From Homoserinimonas sp. OAct 916 (GTDB lineage: Bacteria > Actinomycetota > Actinomycetes > Actinomycetales > Microbacteriaceae): a stretch of 64,000 bases of DNA. Below the pieces are notes generated by a model. That model did no database searches and was not told where the DNA came from. It worked only from the letters and a program-made list of their open reading frames with translations. Shown one piece after another: positions 27,147-37,240 of this stretch; position 1 is the first letter of the stretch, and every line of letters starts with the position of its first letter. A program made the position numbers and the translations under genes. The stretch covers positions 1 to 64,000 of the forward strand of contig NZ_QJHB01000009.1 of the NCBI RefSeq assembly GCF_003260275.1. The letters are read 5' to 3'.

Positions 27147-28109
27147 ATGGATGCCTTCACATTGCCCGACCATGGGCTCATTCGGGTGGCGGACGTGATG
27201 AGGGAGGGGGCCAACGACCGCAGCCTGAGAACCGCGGCGTCAGCGGGCACAGCGATCCGCCTCGCGCGTGGCTGCTATGTGCGTACGGCCACCTGGAGTG
27301 AGATGTCGCCCGACCAACAGTATCTTCTGCGTATCCAAGCAACAGCTGCCACTTTGTCCGAAGGAGCAGTGTTCTCCCACTATTCGGCCGCGGCAATCTG
27401 GGGGTATTCAATCGTCGGGCCGTGGCCACTCCAGGCGCATGTCAGCGTGGGGTCAGCCAGTGGTATGCGATCAAGCCGTCACATCCGTCGCCACGTTGTC
27501 ACCGTGCCCGACAACGAACGTGAGTTGGTTGACGGCCTGCTCGTGACGAATCCACTTCGCACGCTCTGCGACCTTGCGCGAACCATGACCTTTCCCTCGG
27601 CTGTCGTGATGTTCGACGCGGGGCTGCGTGCGTCCGCGCCCGCACGGCCACAGGGTGATCCGCTGCAGCGGGAACAGATCCTGGAACGGCTCGCCCAAGA
27701 TGCCGGCCGCCGTGGCATCAGGGTGGCCACGTCGGCCGCACACTTTGCCCGTGCCGGAGCGCATACCGCGGGCGAATCACTGAGTCGCGTGATGATCCAT
27801 CGACTTCGGATGCCCGAACCACAACTCCAGGTCCCGGTGCGAGACGCACAGGGCAGGCTCCACCACACAGACTTCGGGTGGGAACATGCCCTCGGTGAGT
27901 TCGACGGGCGCTTCAAGTACAGCCGTGACGAATACACCCAGGGGCGTCCGCCGGAGGAAGTGGTGTGGGCCGAGAAGCTGAGGGAGGACGCGATCCGGCA
28001 GGCGAGTGGCAAGACCATGGTTCGCTGGGTGTGGAACCACCTCCAGGATCTTGCCAGTTTCGAGCGGCTGCTGCGAGGTGCGGGCATCCACCCGGTGTCA
28101 GCACGCTGA
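27147..28109 (+). CDS. AbiEi-like antitoxin-domain protein with DUF559-like endonuclease fold
   Basis: A 320-residue protein. The N-terminal part (HGLIRVADVMREGANDRSL then GTAIRLARGCYVRT) is the winged-helix domain found in type IV AbiEi antitoxins, and FSHYSAAAIWGYSIVGPWPL is a common following motif. The C-terminal part has Glu210, Asp242 in HTDFGWEHALGEFDGRFKY with Glu251/Asp253, and Lys277 in VVWAEKLREDAIR, resembling the PD-(D/E)XK/DUF559 layout. Many actinobacteria carry such stand-alone proteins of unknown role. No AbiEii toxin gene is present. The frame is open from 26967 inside the palindrome, but the family sequence begins at ATG 27147. It is flanked by oppositely oriented repeats. 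Confidence 0.75.
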   Translation: MDAFTLPDHGLIRVADVMREGANDRSLRTAASAGTAIRLARGCYVRTATWSEMSPDQQYLLRIQATAATLSEGAVFSHYSAAAIWGYSIVGPWPLQAHVSVGSASGMRSSRHIRRHVVTVPDNERELVDGLLVTNPLRTLCDLARTMTFPSAVVMFDAGLRASAPARPQGDPLQREQILERLAQDAGRRGIRVATSAAHFARAGAHTAGESLSRVMIHRLRMPEPQLQVPVRDAQGRLHHTDFGWEHALGEFDGRFKYSRDEYTQGRPPEEVVWAEKLREDAIRQASGKTMVRWVWNHLQDLASFERLLRGAGIHPVSAR

Positions 28110-28138
28110 AAGCTCCAGCGTGGCGGGTGTGGGGTCGC

Positions 28139-28233
28139 TCTGCCGAGTGATGTGGCTGCGGTCGAGAGATGGTTGCGTGCGCGTATCGCTCGATCGGATG
28201 GCTATCGCTCGACGGGATGGGTATCGCTCGCGG
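28139..28233 (+). repeat. 95-bp direct repeat, right copy 1
   Basis: 92 of 95 positions are identical to the copy at 28335, with a period of 196 bp. Internally it carries the near-repeated phrases ATCGCTCGATCGGATGG, CTATCGCTCGACGGGATGG and GTATCGCTCG. It is related in inverted orientation to the region at 26931-27036. Confidence 0.95.
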
Positions 28234-28334
28234 TCGGTAGTGAGCGGAGGCGAGTGAGCGGTGGGGCCTTTGACCTGGGCTGGGCTGGGCGAGGCTCGCG
28301 TGGGTGGTCAACCGAGAGGGGGCAGGCGGGCTTG

Positions 28335-28429
28335 TCTGCCGAGTGATGTGGCTGCGGTCGAGAGATGGTTGCGTGCGCGTATCGCTCGACCGGATGGGCA
28401 TCGCTCGACGGGATGGGTATCGCTCGCGG
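28335..28429 (+). repeat. 95-bp direct repeat, right copy 2
   Basis: The second copy of the 28139 element, with three substitutions. The 101 bp between the copies holds no gene. The high identity suggests a recent duplication. Confidence 0.95.
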
Positions 28430-28983
28430 CTGTGGGGGTGAGATTACGCCGTCGGGGGGCCCGAATGGCGTGGGTTGCGGAGACGGCGCGGGGCCGCACA
28501 GAGAGCCCGCGACACGCCCGGGTTGCACAAATGGCACAGAGTGTGGCAAACTCGTCTAGTTCAACATTTCCGATGGGCGCAGTTTGTGTCGGGTTCGGAA
28601 TCACTGCCAGGCAGTGCATAACGCTGGGAACGTGAGTTCCCGGGTTAGGCCGCGGGTAGCAGAACAAGGAGAACTTCCACGAGTCCTTACGGATCCGTTG
28701 GAGCAGAGCTTAATCGATCGTCAACCGGGCAGTGAACTCTGCTGCCCCGCTGTGTGCCCACGGGCATGGAGCGGAGAACGGCCAGGGGATCGGTGAACAT
28801 GTCCTCTCGCCTGAAACACGGCGGGTCGGCGTGCTGGAGAAGCAGCGGGTCTATGGCCCGAGGCAGAACCCAGACATTGACAGAAGAACAGCGGTGCGAC
28901 ACCAGTGGTGCCCTGCGTATTTACGCAAACGCGTCCAATGCGGCTGAAAGGCTGTAAGACGCTTGAAAGAGAGAGAGTCAGAC
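28430..28983. other. Leader region of the S10 operon
   Basis: About 550 bp without a convincing gene before rpsJ. TCTAGTTC near 28554 could be a -10 box, with a weak -35, which would give an untranslated leader of over 400 nt. An S10-type leader regulated by a ribosomal protein is conceivable, but I cannot draw a specific fold with confidence. Confidence 0.35.
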
Positions 28984-29292
28984 ATGGCGGGACAAAAGAT
29001 CCGCATTCGACTTAAGTCGTACGACCACGAGGTCATCGACAGCTCCGCGCGCAAGATCGTTGACACGGTCACTCGCGCGGGTGCCACGGTTGTCGGCCCC
29101 GTGCCGCTGCCCACCGAGAAGAACGTGATCTGCGTGATCCGTTCACCTCACAAGTACAAGGACAGCCGTGAGCATTTCGAGATGCGCACCCACAAGCGTC
29201 TGATCGACATCATCGACCCGACCCCCAAAGCGGTCGACTCGTTGATGCGTTTGGACCTTCCGGCTGATGTCAACATCGAAATCAAGCTGTAA
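28984..29292 (+). CDS. rpsJ: 30S ribosomal protein S10
   Basis: A 102-residue head protein of the small subunit, also the NusE partner in antitermination. [20 protein letters not shown] at the start, [21 protein letters not shown] in the loop and [12 protein letters not shown] at the end are canonical. GAGAGAG precedes the ATG. It is the first gene of the S10 operon; rplC follows after 8 bp. Confidence 0.98.
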   Translation: MAGQKIRIRLKSYDHEVIDSSARKIVDTVTRAGATVVGPVPLPTEKNVICVIRSPHKYKDSREHFEMRTHKRLIDIIDPTPKAVDSLMRLDLPADVNIEIKL

Positions 29293-29300
29293 GAGGAATC

Positions 29301-29960
29301 ATGGCTACCAAATCCAAGAGGATCACAAAGGGACTGCTGGGCACCAAGCTCGGCATGACCCAGGTCTGGAACGCTGACAACAAGCTGATTCCGGTCACCG
29401 TCATTGAGCTTTCGCCGAACGTCGTCACCCAGCTGCGCACCGAGGAGCTCGACGGTTACACCGCCGTGCAGATCGCTGCCGGCCAGATCGACCCGCGCAA
29501 GGTCAACAAGCCGTCAACCGGCCACTTCGACAAGGCCGGGGTCACCCCGCGCCGTCACCTGACCGAGCTCCGTACCGCGGATGCCGCTGACTACTCGATC
29601 GGCCAGGAGCTCACCGTTGACGGTGTCTTCGAAGCCGGCCAGAAGGTCGACGTCATGGGTACGAGCAAGGGTAAGGGCTTCGCCGGTGTGATGAAGCGTC
29701 ACAACTTCCACGGTGCCCGCGCCTCACACGGTGCGCACCGCAACCACCGCAAGCCGGGCTCCATCGGCGCCTCGGCGACGCCGGGCCGCGTGTTCAAGGG
29801 CAAGAAGATGGCCGGCCGGATGGGTGTCGACCGCGTGACCGTGCTCAGCCTGACCGTGCACTCCATCGACGCCGACAAGAACCTGATGCTGGTCAAGGGT
29901 GCCGTTCCCGGCGCCAAGGGCCGCCTCGTATTCGTTCGCAACGCAGTAAAGGGGGCGTAG
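29301..29960 (+). CDS. rplC: 50S ribosomal protein L3
   Basis: A 219-residue primary 23S rRNA binder. The signature [19 protein letters not shown] and the following [19 protein letters not shown] loop reach toward the peptidyl-transferase centre. The position of the glutamine methylated in E. coli (GQN) reads GAS here, so no such methylation is possible. GAGGAATC precedes the ATG, and rplD begins 3 bp after its stop. Confidence 0.98.
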   Translation: MATKSKRITKGLLGTKLGMTQVWNADNKLIPVTVIELSPNVVTQLRTEELDGYTAVQIAAGQIDPRKVNKPSTGHFDKAGVTPRRHLTELRTADAADYSIGQELTVDGVFEAGQKVDVMGTSKGKGFAGVMKRHNFHGARASHGAHRNHRKPGSIGASATPGRVFKGKKMAGRMGVDRVTVLSLTVHSIDADKNLMLVKGAVPGAKGRLVFVRNAVKGA

Positions 29961-29963
29961 TCC

Positions 29964-30641
29964 ATGGCTTCCACTGACTCCGTCAAACTGGCACTCGACG
30001 TACTCGACGTACTCGACGCCAACGGCAAGAAGACCGGACAGGTCGACCTGCCGGGGGAACTCTTCGATGTTCAGGCCAACGTTCCACTGATTCACCAGGT
30101 CGTTGTTGCCCAGCTCGCCGCGGCGCGCCAGGGCACGCACAAGACCAAGAACTTCGGTGAGGTCTCGGGTTCCGGTCGCAAACCGTTCAAGCAGAAGGGA
30201 ACCGGTCGCGCCCGCCAGGGATCGATTCGGGCTCCGCAGATGCGTGGCGGTGGCGTTGTGCACGGCCCCGTGCCGCGCAACTACGACCAGCGCACCCCCA
30301 AGAAGATGATCGCCGCCGCCCTGCGCGGTGCGATCTCCGACCGCGCCCGCGGTGACCGCCTGCACGTCATCGAGGCGCTGAGCACCGGCGACACCCCCAA
30401 CACGAAGAACGCGGTTGCGCTGCTCGCAGCTCTCTCGACCAGTAAGCACATTCTGGTTGTTCTGGAGCGCGACGACCTCGTCAGCTTCAAGAGCGTTCGC
30501 AACATCCCCACGGTGCACGTGCTGTCCCAGGACCAGCTCAACGCGTACGACGTACTCGTGAGCGATGACATCGTCTTCACCAAGGGTGCATTCGACGCGT
30601 TCGTCGCCTCCAAGACCACGAAAGAGGAGGTCTCAGCATGA
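29964..30641 (+). CDS. rplD: 50S ribosomal protein L4
   Basis: 225 residues. The extended loop [18 protein letters not shown] lines the exit tunnel, where macrolide-resistance changes occur in other species; it looks wild type. In some bacteria L4 also represses its own S10 operon. The repeated [12 protein letters not shown] near the start (codons from 30000) comes from a short duplication GTACTCGAC. It overlaps rplW by 4 bp (ATGA). Confidence 0.98.
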   Translation: MASTDSVKLALDVLDVLDANGKKTGQVDLPGELFDVQANVPLIHQVVVAQLAAARQGTHKTKNFGEVSGSGRKPFKQKGTGRARQGSIRAPQMRGGGVVHGPVPRNYDQRTPKKMIAAALRGAISDRARGDRLHVIEALSTGDTPNTKNAVALLAALSTSKHILVVLERDDLVSFKSVRNIPTVHVLSQDQLNAYDVLVSDDIVFTKGAFDAFVASKTTKEEVSA

Positions 30642-30937
30642 CCGCCATGAACAAGGATGCGCACGACGTCATCCTGTCGCCGGTTGTCTCTGAGAAGAGC
30701 TACAACCTGATCGATCAGGGCAAGTACACCTTTCTGGTGGATCCGCGCTCGAACAAGACCGAGATCAAGCTCGCCATCGAGCAGATCTTCAACGTCGAGG
30801 TCGCCGCGATCAGCACCATGAACAAGAAGGGCAAGACGCGCCGTACCAAGTTCGGCCTGGGCAAGCGCAAAGACACCAAGCGTGCCATTGTCACGCTCAA
30901 GTCCGGCTCCATCGACATCTTCACGGCCATCGGCTAA
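30638..30937 (+). CDS. rplW: 50S ribosomal protein L23
   Basis: A 99-residue protein at the exit-tunnel rim, the docking site of trigger factor and [23 protein letters not shown] and the [20 protein letters not shown] loop are typical. The ATG at 30638 overlaps the rplD stop. Met4 (30647) is an alternative start. Confidence 0.97.
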   Translation: MTAMNKDAHDVILSPVVSEKSYNLIDQGKYTFLVDPRSNKTEIKLAIEQIFNVEVAAISTMNKKGKTRRTKFGLGKRKDTKRAIVTLKSGSIDIFTAIG

Positions 30938-30962
30938 GGGTCGGGACCAGAGGAAATAAGAC

Positions 30963-31799
30963 ATGTCTATTCGTAAGTACAAGCCAACGACCCCCGGTCG
31001 TCGCGGTTCCTCGGTAGCAGATTTTGCCGAGATCACCCGGTCGACCCCAGAGAAGTCGCTGCTGCGCCCACTGTCCAAGACCGGCGGCCGCAACAGCTCC
31101 GGGCGGATCACCACCCGTCACATCGGTGGTGGCCACAAGCGCCAGTACCGTGTCATCGACTTCCGCCGCAATGACAAAGACGGCGTCAACGCCCGTGTCG
31201 CACACATCGAGTACGACCCGAACCGCACCGCGCGCATCGCGCTGCTGCACTTCGTCGACGGGACCAAGCGGTACATCATCGCCCCGGACAAGCTCAAGCA
31301 GGGCGACATCGTCGAGTCGGGCGCCAGTGCGGACATCAAGGTGGGCAACAATCTGCCGCTGAAGAACATCCCCACCGGTACCGTCATCCACGCGATCGAA
31401 CTGAAGCCGGGCGGGGGCGCCAAGATGGCTCGTTCCGCCGGTGCCTCGGTTCGCCTGGTCGCCAAGGACGGACCCTACGCGCAGCTCCGGCTGCCGTCGG
31501 GCGAGATTCGCAACGTCGACGCACGCTGCCGCGCCACCATCGGCGAGGTCGGCAACGCCGAGCAGGCGAACATCAACTGGGGTAAAGCAGGGCGCATGCG
31601 CTGGAAGGGCGTTCGCCCGACCGTGCGCGGTGTCGTGATGAACCCGGTTGACCACCCGCACGGTGGTGGAGAGGGCAAGACCAGTGGTGGACGCCACCCG
31701 GTCAGCCCGTGGGGCCAGAAAGAGGGCCGCACCCGCAAACCGAATCTTCCGAGCGACAAGCTCATCGTTCGCCGCCGCACCGTCGGCAAGAAGCGCTAG
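30963..31799 (+). CDS. rplB: 50S ribosomal protein L2
   Basis: A 278-residue protein that is essential for subunit joining. [38 protein letters not shown] and [18 protein letters not shown] (with the histidine near the peptidyl-transferase centre) are all conserved. GAGGAAAT lies before the ATG. The basic tail ends RRTVGKKR. Confidence 0.98.
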   Translation: MSIRKYKPTTPGRRGSSVADFAEITRSTPEKSLLRPLSKTGGRNSSGRITTRHIGGGHKRQYRVIDFRRNDKDGVNARVAHIEYDPNRTARIALLHFVDGTKRYIIAPDKLKQGDIVESGASADIKVGNNLPLKNIPTGTVIHAIELKPGGGAKMARSAGASVRLVAKDGPYAQLRLPSGEIRNVDARCRATIGEVGNAEQANINWGKAGRMRWKGVRPTVRGVVMNPVDHPHGGGEGKTSGGRHPVSPWGQKEGRTRKPNLPSDKLIVRRRTVGKKR

Positions 31800-31814
31800 T
31801 AGGAGTTGTAGAAG

Positions 31815-32096
31815 ATGCCACGCAGTCTCAAGAAGGGCCCCTTCGTTGATGAGCACCTCCTTAAAAAGGTTGTCGCCGCGAATGAAGCCAAGAACAAGAA
31901 CGTGATCAAGACCTGGTCGCGCCGCTCGATGATCGTCCCGGCAATGCTCGGACACACCATCGCGGTGCACGACGGTCGCAAGCACATCCCGGTGTTCATC
32001 ACCGAAACCATGGTTGGGCACAAGCTCGGTGAGTTTGCCCCCAGCCGCACCTTCCGTGGACACGAGAAGGACGACAAGAAGGGTCGTCGCCGCTAA
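31815..32096 (+). CDS. rpsS: 30S ribosomal protein S19
   Basis: 93 residues: [19 protein letters not shown] at the start, [20 protein letters not shown] in the core and [14 protein letters not shown] at the end. It binds 16S rRNA in the head together with S13. AGGAG lies about 10 nt before the ATG. rplV follows after 25 bp. Confidence 0.98.
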   Translation: MPRSLKKGPFVDEHLLKKVVAANEAKNKNVIKTWSRRSMIVPAMLGHTIAVHDGRKHIPVFITETMVGHKLGEFAPSRTFRGHEKDDKKGRRR

Positions 32097-32121
32097 CGCG
32101 GTGGCGTGAGGAGGAGAGAAA

Positions 32122-32565
32122 ATGGTGGAATCGACCGCATCCGTGCGTCATATCCGCATCACCCCCATGAAAGCTCGTCGTGTCGTCAACATGATCCGCG
32201 GCAAGCAGGCAGTGGAAGCCTTGGGCATCCTGAAGTTCGCACCACAGGGCGCGAGCGAGCCGATCTACAAGTTGGTCGCCAGTGCCATGGCCAATGCGCG
32301 GGTCAAGGCAGATGCCGAGAACAGCTACCTGGACGAGCAGGATCTCATGATCTCGGCCGCCTACGTCGACGAGGGCGCAACGCTGAAGCGTTTCCGCCCC
32401 CGCGCGCAGGGCCGCGCCGCACAGATCCTGAAACGCACCAGCCACATCACCGTTGTGCTGGCCACACCAGACATCGTTCTGGATGAGGCCACGACCGGCT
32501 CGGACACGTCCGCGCAGCGCAAATCAACTGAGCGCAAATCGACTGCGAAGGCAGGAAAGAAGTAA
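32122..32565 (+). CDS. rplV: 50S ribosomal protein L22
   Basis: A 147-residue protein whose beta-hairpin ([19 protein letters not shown]) reaches into the exit tunnel. The core ends at about residue 118; the last 28 residues (after ATTGSD) are a Ser/Thr/Lys tail with the repeated [11 protein letters not shown], absent from the E. coli protein. GAGGAGAG precedes the ATG. The stop overlaps the rpsC start (TAATG). Confidence 0.97.
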   Translation: MVESTASVRHIRITPMKARRVVNMIRGKQAVEALGILKFAPQGASEPIYKLVASAMANARVKADAENSYLDEQDLMISAAYVDEGATLKRFRPRAQGRAAQILKRTSHITVVLATPDIVLDEATTGSDTSAQRKSTERKSTAKAGKK

Positions 32566-33335
32566 TGGGCCAGAAAGTACATCCCTACGGCTTCCGTCTG
32601 GGAATCACCACCGACCACGTGTCGCGCTGGTTCTCTGACAGCACCAAAGCCGGTCAGCGTTACAGCGACTTCGTCGCCGAGGACGTGAAGATCCGCCAGT
32701 TGTTGGCAACCTCGCTCGACCGTGCCGGAGTGGCACGCATCGAGATCGAGCGCACCCGTGACCGTGTTCGCGTCGACATTCACACCGCCCGCCCGGGTAT
32801 TGTGATCGGCCGTCGTGGCGCCGAGGCCGAGCGCATTCGCACCGACCTTGAAAAGCTCACCGGTAAGCAGATCCAGCTGAACATCCTCGAGGTGAAGAAC
32901 CCCGAGGCCGAGGCTCAATTGGTTGCCCAGGGCATCGCCGAGCAGCTTGCCGGTCGGGTGGCGTTCCGCCGCGCGATGCGCAAGGGCCTGCAGGGCGCAC
33001 AGCGCGCCGGCGCCAAGGGTGTTCGCATCCAGGTGTCGGGTCGACTGGGCGGCGCAGAGATGAGCCGGTCGGAGTTCTACCGCGAGGGCCGGGTGCCACT
33101 GCACACCCTGCGCGCGAACATCGACTACGGCTTCTACGAGGCCAAGACCACCTTTGGTCGCATCGGCGTCAAGGTGTGGATCTACAAGGGTGACATCACC
33201 AATAAGGAACTCGCCCGCGAGCAGGCACATGCCAAGAGCCAGCGCCCGGATCGACGGGACGATCGTCCCCGTCGTGGCGGCCCCGCTCAACGCAGCGAAG
33301 CCCCCGCGCAGGCGCCAGCAGGAGTTGAGGCGTAA
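32565..33335 (+). CDS. rpsC: 30S ribosomal protein S3
   Basis: 256 residues with [14 protein letters not shown], the KH-domain loop [16 protein letters not shown] and the C-terminal domain [13 protein letters not shown]. It is part of the mRNA entry channel. The last 40 residues are a basic and Pro/Ala-rich tail. Its start is coupled to rplV by a one-base overlap; rplP follows 2 bp after the stop. Confidence 0.98.
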   Translation: MGQKVHPYGFRLGITTDHVSRWFSDSTKAGQRYSDFVAEDVKIRQLLATSLDRAGVARIEIERTRDRVRVDIHTARPGIVIGRRGAEAERIRTDLEKLTGKQIQLNILEVKNPEAEAQLVAQGIAEQLAGRVAFRRAMRKGLQGAQRAGAKGVRIQVSGRLGGAEMSRSEFYREGRVPLHTLRANIDYGFYEAKTTFGRIGVKVWIYKGDITNKELAREQAHAKSQRPDRRDDRPRRGGPAQRSEAPAQAPAGVEA

Positions 33336-33337
33336 CC

Positions 33338-33757
33338 ATGTTGATCCCACGTAAGGTCAAGTTCCGTAAGCAGCATCACCCCGGCCGTTCCGGCCAGGCG
33401 ACCGGTGGCACGACGGTTTCGTTCGGCGAGTACGGCATCCAGGCTCTTTCGCCTGCGTATGTCACCAACCGCCAGATCGAGGCCGCTCGTATCGCGATGA
33501 CTCGTCACATCAAGCGTGGTGGAAAGGTGTGGATCAACATCTACCCCGACCGCCCGCTGACGAAGAAGCCCGCCGAGACGCGCATGGGAAGCGGTAAGGG
33601 TTCACCCGAGTGGTGGATCGCGAACGTCAAACCCGGTCGCGTGCTGTTCGAGTTGAGCGGGGTCGACGAGACCACCGCTCGCGAGGCGCTCACACGCGCC
33701 ATCCACAAACTGCCATTGAAGGCGCGCATCATCAAGCGCGAGGAGGGCGACGCATAA
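33338..33757 (+). CDS. rplP: 50S ribosomal protein L16
   Basis: 139 residues beginning [19 protein letters not shown], with [20 protein letters not shown] and [19 protein letters not shown]. It organises the A-site tRNA and the 5S region. It is coupled to rpmC by a one-base overlap (TAATG). Confidence 0.98.
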   Translation: MLIPRKVKFRKQHHPGRSGQATGGTTVSFGEYGIQALSPAYVTNRQIEAARIAMTRHIKRGGKVWINIYPDRPLTKKPAETRMGSGKGSPEWWIANVKPGRVLFELSGVDETTAREALTRAIHKLPLKARIIKREEGDA

Positions 33758-34095
33758 TGGCGATCGGATCCAAAGAGCTCGCTCCGGCGGAGCTCGACAC
33801 ATTCCAGGACGACAAGCTGCTCGAAGAGCTGCGCAAGGCCAAGGAAGAGCTGTTCAACCTGCGCTTCCAGGCGGCCACCGGCCAGCTCGAGAGCCACGGC
33901 CGTCTGCGCGCGGTCAAGCGCGACATCGCTCGGATCTACACGGTCATGCGCGAACGCGAGCTGGGCATTCGTGCCACGCCCGCGCCGGTCGAGGTGCCCG
34001 AGAAGGCAGCCAAGGCGTCCAAGAAGTCCAAGAAGGCAGACGCCGCGGCTGAGGCCGCCGCTGACGACGCCGAGACCACCGAGGAGGCCAAGTAA
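33757..34095 (+). CDS. rpmC: 50S ribosomal protein L29 with C-terminal extension
   Basis: A 112-residue protein. The first 70 residues are L29 ([39 protein letters not shown]), located near the tunnel exit. The remaining roughly 40 residues are a charged Ala/Lys then Glu-rich tail ([20 protein letters not shown]) not present in the short E. coli protein of 63 aa. Extended L29 tails are known in actinobacteria. Coupled to rpsQ by TAATG. Confidence 0.96.
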   Translation: MAIGSKELAPAELDTFQDDKLLEELRKAKEELFNLRFQAATGQLESHGRLRAVKRDIARIYTVMRERELGIRATPAPVEVPEKAAKASKKSKKADAAAEAAADDAETTEEAK

Positions 34096-34394
34096 TGGCT
34101 GCAGAAACCCAGGGCACCGAGGGTGTGACCACCGACGAGCAGGCTCGCGGTTATCGCAAGACCCGTCGAGGCGTTGTCACCAGCGACAAGATGGACAAGA
34201 CCATCACGGTTGAGGTTGAGGACCGCGTCAAGCACCCGCTGTACGGCAAGGTCATTCGCCGCAGCTCCAAGGTGAAGGTACACGACGAAGAGAACACCGC
34301 CGGCATCGGCGACGTGGTCCGCATCGCCGAGACCCGTCCGCTCAGCGCCACCAAGCGCTGGCGCCTGGTCGAGGTTATCGAGAAGGCCAAGTAA
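34095..34394 (+). CDS. rpsQ: 30S ribosomal protein S17
   Basis: 99 residues. The core [20 protein letters not shown] through [19 protein letters not shown] is standard S17. It has about 18 extra N-terminal residues ([16 protein letters not shown]), as in other Microbacteriaceae-like genomes. One-base overlap with rpmC; this is the last gene of the S10 block, followed by a 34-bp gap to rplN. Confidence 0.97.
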   Translation: MAAETQGTEGVTTDEQARGYRKTRRGVVTSDKMDKTITVEVEDRVKHPLYGKVIRRSSKVKVHDEENTAGIGDVVRIAETRPLSATKRWRLVEVIEKAK

Positions 34395-34428
34395 GCCTCC
34401 GCGCTTCACTTGAAATAGAGGACACAGC

Positions 34429-34797
34429 ATGCTTCAGCAGGAATCACGAGTCAAGGTAGCCGATAACACCGGTGCCAAGGAACTCCTCACGATTCGCGTA
34501 CTCGGTGGCTCCGGCCGCAGGTACGCGGGTCTCGGTGACGTCATCGTCGCCACCGTCAAAGACGCCATCCCCGGCGGTGCCGTGAAGAAGGGTGACATCG
34601 TGAAAGCGGTCATCGTTCGCACCAAGAAGTCGACCAGGCGCCCTGACGGTTCGTACATCAAGTTTGACGAGAACGCCGCAGTGCTCTTGAAGACCGACGG
34701 CGACCCGCGTGGTACCCGTATCTTCGGGCCGGTCGGGCGTGAGCTTCGCGACAAGAAGTTCATGAAGATCATCTCGCTGGCGCCGGAGGTTATTTAA
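34429..34797 (+). CDS. rplN: 50S ribosomal protein L14
   Basis: 122 residues: [20 protein letters not shown] at the start, [13 protein letters not shown] in the middle and [12 protein letters not shown] at the end, a near-invariant family. It forms an intersubunit bridge and is the binding site of RsfS. It is the first gene of the spc-type block, with GAGGACACAGC before the ATG. Confidence 0.98.
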   Translation: MLQQESRVKVADNTGAKELLTIRVLGGSGRRYAGLGDVIVATVKDAIPGGAVKKGDIVKAVIVRTKKSTRRPDGSYIKFDENAAVLLKTDGDPRGTRIFGPVGRELRDKKFMKIISLAPEVI

Positions 34798-34799
34798 TC

Positions 34800-35159
34800 A
34801 TGGCAAAGATCAAAAAAGGCGACCTGGTACAGGTCATGACCGGCGCAACCCAGGCCCGCGGCGGAGACCGCGGTAAGCAGGGGCATGTCATCGCGGTGTT
34901 CGGCCACAAGAACCGAGTGATTGTCGAAGGCGTGAACTTCGTCACGAAGCACGTTCGCGTCGGCCAGTCACAGGGCGGCACCCGCACCGGTGGTATCGAG
35001 ACCATGGAGGCCCCGATCCACGTGTCGAACGTGGCTCTGGTCGACCCCGAGACCAAGAAGCCGACCCGGGTCGGCTACCGCGAAGAAACAGTGACGAAGG
35101 ACGGCGTCTCGAAGACGGTCCGCGTTCGTTACGCCAAGACCTCAGGTAAGGATCTGTAA
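34800..35159 (+). CDS. rplX: 50S ribosomal protein L24
   Basis: 119 residues with a KOW motif ([20 protein letters not shown]) and [20 protein letters not shown]. It is an assembly initiator of the large subunit. It starts 2 bp after rplN and shares one base with the rplE start (TAATG). Confidence 0.98.
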   Translation: MAKIKKGDLVQVMTGATQARGGDRGKQGHVIAVFGHKNRVIVEGVNFVTKHVRVGQSQGGTRTGGIETMEAPIHVSNVALVDPETKKPTRVGYREETVTKDGVSKTVRVRYAKTSGKDL

Positions 35160-35752
35160 TGTCAGACACAGCCACCGCTGCAGAAACGGTCAAGATCACA
35201 CCGCGGTTGAAGGAAAAGTACCGCACCGAGATTGCCCCGCAGCTGAAGAAGGATCTCGGCTTCACGAACGTGCACCAGGTTCCGACGCTCACCAAGATCG
35301 TTGTGAACATGGGTGTCGGTGAGGCTGCCCGAGACGGCAAGCTCATCGACGGTGCAATCGCCGATCTGGCGCTCATCACCGGACAGAAGCCGCAGGTCAA
35401 CCTGGCCCGCAAGTCGATCGCGCAGTTCAAATTGCGTGACGGGCAGGCCATCGGCGCCCACGTCACGTTGCGTGGCGACCGGATGTGGGAATTCTTCGAC
35501 CGGTTGATGTCGCTGGCGCTGCCGCGCATCCGCGACTTCCGCGGCATGAGCGATCGCCAGTTCGACGGCTCAGGCAACTACACGTTCGGCCTGAACGAGC
35601 AGTCCATGTTCCACGAGATCGATCAGGACAAGATCGACCGGGTTCGCGGCATGAACATCACCATCGTCACGACCGCCAAGAACGACAACGACGGGCGCGC
35701 ACTGCTCAAGCAGCTGGGCTTCCCGTTCAAGTCGAGTGAAGTGGTCGGCTGA
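35159..35752 (+). CDS. rplE: 50S ribosomal protein L5
   Basis: 197 residues. The 5S rRNA-binding core [38 protein letters not shown] and [19 protein letters not shown] are typical. A short N-terminal acidic extension ([14 protein letters not shown]) precedes the core. It is followed by an unusual 131-bp gap before rpsH, where rpsN stands in many bacteria. Confidence 0.98.
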   Translation: MSDTATAAETVKITPRLKEKYRTEIAPQLKKDLGFTNVHQVPTLTKIVVNMGVGEAARDGKLIDGAIADLALITGQKPQVNLARKSIAQFKLRDGQAIGAHVTLRGDRMWEFFDRLMSLALPRIRDFRGMSDRQFDGSGNYTFGLNEQSMFHEIDQDKIDRVRGMNITIVTTAKNDNDGRALLKQLGFPFKSSEVVG

Positions 35753-35883
35753 CCCACGCGGGCTCTGCCTCCAACTGAAGACGTAGCACCGGGCTCCTGA
35801 CACCTCAGGGGTCCTCAGCACCACAGGTCTTGACCCGTGTAACGGGTTCCAAGAAACCTGGTGAACCAAAGGAAACAAACCAC

Positions 35884-36282
35884 ATGACAATGACAGATCC
35901 GGTCGCAGATATGCTGACCAGACTGCGCAACGCGAATTCGGCGTACCACGACAGTGTGTCCATGCCGAACTCCAAGCTGAAGGCGCACATCGCCGACATC
36001 CTGAAGACCGAGGGTTACATCGCCGGCTGGTCCGTCGCGGATGCCCGTGTCGGGCAGACCCTCACTCTCGACCTCAAGTTCGGAATCGACCGTGAGCGTT
36101 CGATCGTCGGCATCAAGCGGGTCTCCAAGCCCGGCCTGCGCGTATACGCGAAGTCGACCGAGATTCCCCAGGTTCTGGGCGGACTCGGCATTGCCATCCT
36201 GTCCACGTCCTCCGGTCTGCTGACCGACCGGCAGGCCCAGAAGAAGGGTGTGGGTGGGGAAGTCCTCGCCTACGTGTGGTAA
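35884..36282 (+). CDS. rpsH: 30S ribosomal protein S8
   Basis: 132 residues, [20 protein letters not shown], ending [11 protein letters not shown]. It binds the central domain of 16S rRNA and in E. coli represses the spc operon. The frame is open from 35830, but the family start is at 35884, behind AAAGGAAACAAACC. Met3 (35890) is an alternative start. Confidence 0.97.
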   Translation: MTMTDPVADMLTRLRNANSAYHDSVSMPNSKLKAHIADILKTEGYIAGWSVADARVGQTLTLDLKFGIDRERSIVGIKRVSKPGLRVYAKSTEIPQVLGGLGIAILSTSSGLLTDRQAQKKGVGGEVLAYVW

Positions 36283-36288
36283 TAACTC

Positions 36289-36825
36289 ATGTCACGTATT
36301 GGAAGAATGCCGATCGACGTTCCTGCGGGAGTCGACGTGCACATCACAGGCCAGATCGTCACGGTCAAGGGCCCGAAGGGTGAGCTCATGCTCACCGTTG
36401 CCAGCCCGATTGTGGCGACCATCGAAGACGGGCAGGTGCTCGTCACCCGCCCCGACGACGAACGCGAATCCAGGTCGTTGCACGGCCTGACCCGTTCGCT
36501 CATCCACAACCAGATCATCGGTGTGACCGAGGGCTACTCCAAGGGTCTCGAAGTGGTCGGCACCGGTTACCGGGTCGCCGCCAAGGGCTCCACGCTGGAA
36601 TTCGCCCTGGGCTTCTCACACCCGGTCACGGTTGACCCGCCCGCTGGCATCACGTTCGCGGTCGAGGGAAACAACAAGATCACGGTAAGCGGCATCGACA
36701 AGCAGCTCGTCGGCGAGACCGCCGCGAACATCCGCAAATTGAAGAAGCCGGAGCCCTACAAGGGCAAGGGCGTGCGGTACGCGGGCGAAGTCGTTCGCCG
36801 CAAGGCCGGAAAGGCTGGTAAGTAA
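36289..36825 (+). CDS. rplF: 50S ribosomal protein L6
   Basis: 178 residues forming two repeats of one fold. [17 protein letters not shown] and the C-terminal signature [18 protein letters not shown] are conserved. It lies at the base of the L7/L12 stalk. The gaps to rpsH (6 bp) and rplR (2 bp) indicate one transcript. Confidence 0.98.
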   Translation: MSRIGRMPIDVPAGVDVHITGQIVTVKGPKGELMLTVASPIVATIEDGQVLVTRPDDERESRSLHGLTRSLIHNQIIGVTEGYSKGLEVVGTGYRVAAKGSTLEFALGFSHPVTVDPPAGITFAVEGNNKITVSGIDKQLVGETAANIRKLKKPEPYKGKGVRYAGEVVRRKAGKAGK

Positions 36826-36827
36826 CC

Positions 36828-37199
36828 ATGGGTGTCGGAACTAGAGGCAAGAGCAAGCAGGCCGCCCGTCGCCGCAGGCATGTTCGTCTGCGCAAGAAGA
36901 TTGTCGGCACGACGGTTCGTCCGCGTCTGGCAGTCACACGGTCGGCCCGCCACGTCTTCGTGCAAGTGATCGATGACTCGAGGGGTTTCACGCTGGCATC
37001 GGCGTCAACCCTTGAGGCCGATCTGCGCGCGTTCGACGGTGACAAGACCGCCAAGGCACGCAAGGTGGGCGAATTGATCGCCGACCGGGCGAAGGCAGCC
37101 GGTATCGAAGCAGTTGTATTTGACCGAGGCGGCAGCCAGTACGCGGGTCGCGTTGCGGCAATCGCCGAGGGTGCCCGAGAGGGTGGATTGAGCCTGTGA
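36828..37199 (+). CDS. rplR: 50S ribosomal protein L18
   Basis: 123 residues: [35 protein letters not shown] and [20 protein letters not shown]. It binds 5S rRNA with L5. It starts 2 bp after rplF, and its stop overlaps the first possible rpsE start (GTGA). Confidence 0.98.
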   Translation: MGVGTRGKSKQAARRRRHVRLRKKIVGTTVRPRLAVTRSARHVFVQVIDDSRGFTLASASTLEADLRAFDGDKTAKARKVGELIADRAKAAGIEAVVFDRGGSQYAGRVAAIAEGAREGGLSL

Positions 37200-37240
37200 G
37201 CCAGACTGAGAACGACAAGAAAGTGACCAAGGAGCAGCCC

